Source of the DNA: Sulfurimonas sp.
Lineage (GTDB): Bacteria; Campylobacterota; Campylobacteria; Campylobacterales; Sulfurimonadaceae
Length of the DNA stretch: 14,656 nt
Assembly: GCA_027063295.1 (NCBI GenBank)
Contig: JAMORZ010000049.1
Location: forward strand, 1 to 14,656
Direction of reading: 5' to 3'
This document shows positions 14,142-14,656 of the stretch, one piece after another. The notes beneath the pieces are model-generated. The model saw only the letters and a list, made by a program, of their open reading frames with translations. It was not told where the DNA came from and did not search any database. A program made the position numbers and the translations under genes. The first letter of the stretch is position 1. Every line of letters begins with the position of its first letter.

Positions 14142-14656
14142 ATGCAAAAGATAGTTATATTTGATATGGATGGTACACTGGTTGATTCTAAAAAAGATAT
14201 CACAATCTCTATCAACTATGTTCGGCAAAAAAATCACAATTTACCCCCTTTGAGTGAAGATTTTGTAGTAGAAGCTATCAATCTTCATGAGAGAAACCTT
14301 CCAAAGCTTTTTTATGAAACTGAGAGCTACCAACAAACAGATAAAGAGGTGTTTGAAAAACATTATGCAAAACAGTGCACAAAACACACAAAACTCTACG
14401 ATGGTGTGTATGAACTCTTAGAAACACTCTTTAAACACGGCATCAAGATGGGAGTTGCAACCAATGCACCCACAAAGTTTGCACAGCTTATGTTAAACGC
14501 AGTTGGGGTAGAGCATTTTTTCAAAGAGATTGTTGGAGCGGATAAAGTAACAGTTTCTAAGCCAGATCCCCAAATGCTTTATAAAGTTTTAGGAAGTTGT
14601 GAGTATAATAAAGATGAAGATGAGGCTTGGATGCTTGGGGATAACTCAAAAGATAT
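14142..14656 (+). CDS. HAD-family phosphatase, phosphoglycolate phosphatase-like (partial, 3' end outside window)
   Basis: The first 171 codons are present. The haloacid dehalogenase motifs appear in order: motif I FDMDGTLVDS with nucleophile D8 and acid/base D10, a helical cap region (about residues 20-90), motif II VATNAPTKF, motif III Lys in SKPDPQML, and motif IV LGDNSKD just at the window end. This layout matches phosphoglycolate phosphatase/beta-phosphoglucomutase-type (Gph-like) enzymes. The substrate cannot be fixed; 2-phosphoglycolate is a reasonable guess only. One base separates its ATG from the hemH stop, so it extends the same operon. The frame is intact to the edge. Confidence 0.88.
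   Translation, partial: MQKIVIFDMDGTLVDSKKDITISINYVRQKNHNLPPLSEDFVVEAINLHERNLPKLFYETESYQQTDKEVFEKHYAKQCTKHTKLYDGVYELLETLFKHGIKMGVATNAPTKFAQLMLNAVGVEHFFKEIVGADKVTVSKPDPQMLYKVLGSCEYNKDEDEAWMLGDNSKD

Overview
The window is AT-rich, gene-dense DNA from a member of the Campylobacterota, most like Sulfurimonas or a close relative. The support is the combination of a short-form HisG, a small type III pantothenate kinase, a RibF with an unusual riboflavin-kinase loop, cytoplasmic PAS histidine kinases with the AAMGEMISLIAHQWRQP H-box, and tightly overlapping genes. The genus is an inference from remembered family features, not from a search.

Layout. 1-2253 (+): the tail of an unidentified protein, a small membrane protein, an APC-family amino acid permease and an 85-aa cysteine-motif protein. 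2250-2699 (-): a four-helix CopD-like membrane protein, convergent with the preceding gene. 2713-5018 (+): a recognisable sigma70-type promoter drives an unknown 109-aa protein, coaX, hisG and a SAM-dependent methyltransferase, all overlapping or nearly touching. 5019-5890: a decayed segment. It holds a 5'-truncated hlyD-type membrane-fusion gene that also lacks its lipoyl half, and next to it a possible tail of a minus-strand gene; the two look like the sides of one deletion.

5894-11329 is the most interesting part: a signalling block. A single-domain response regulator (-) is divergent from a run of four overlapping genes (+): a REC-PAS-PilZ protein, a flavodiiron-like metallo-beta-lactamase-fold protein of the oxygen-sensing (ODP) type, a soluble PAS histidine kinase, and a REC-HD-GYP protein with a degenerate GGDEF tail. 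I infer an oxygen- or redox-responsive phosphorelay that lowers c-di-GMP through the HD-GYP protein and reads it through the PilZ protein.

The run does not stop there. ribF begins with a TTG codon overlapping the HD-GYP stop, and truD, hemH and a HAD-family phosphatase (cut by the window end) follow with gaps of 9, 4 and 1 bases. FAD/FMN synthesis, haem synthesis and tRNA pseudouridylation are therefore probably in the same transcript as the signalling genes. No rRNA, tRNA, insertion sequence, CRISPR array or phage gene was seen.
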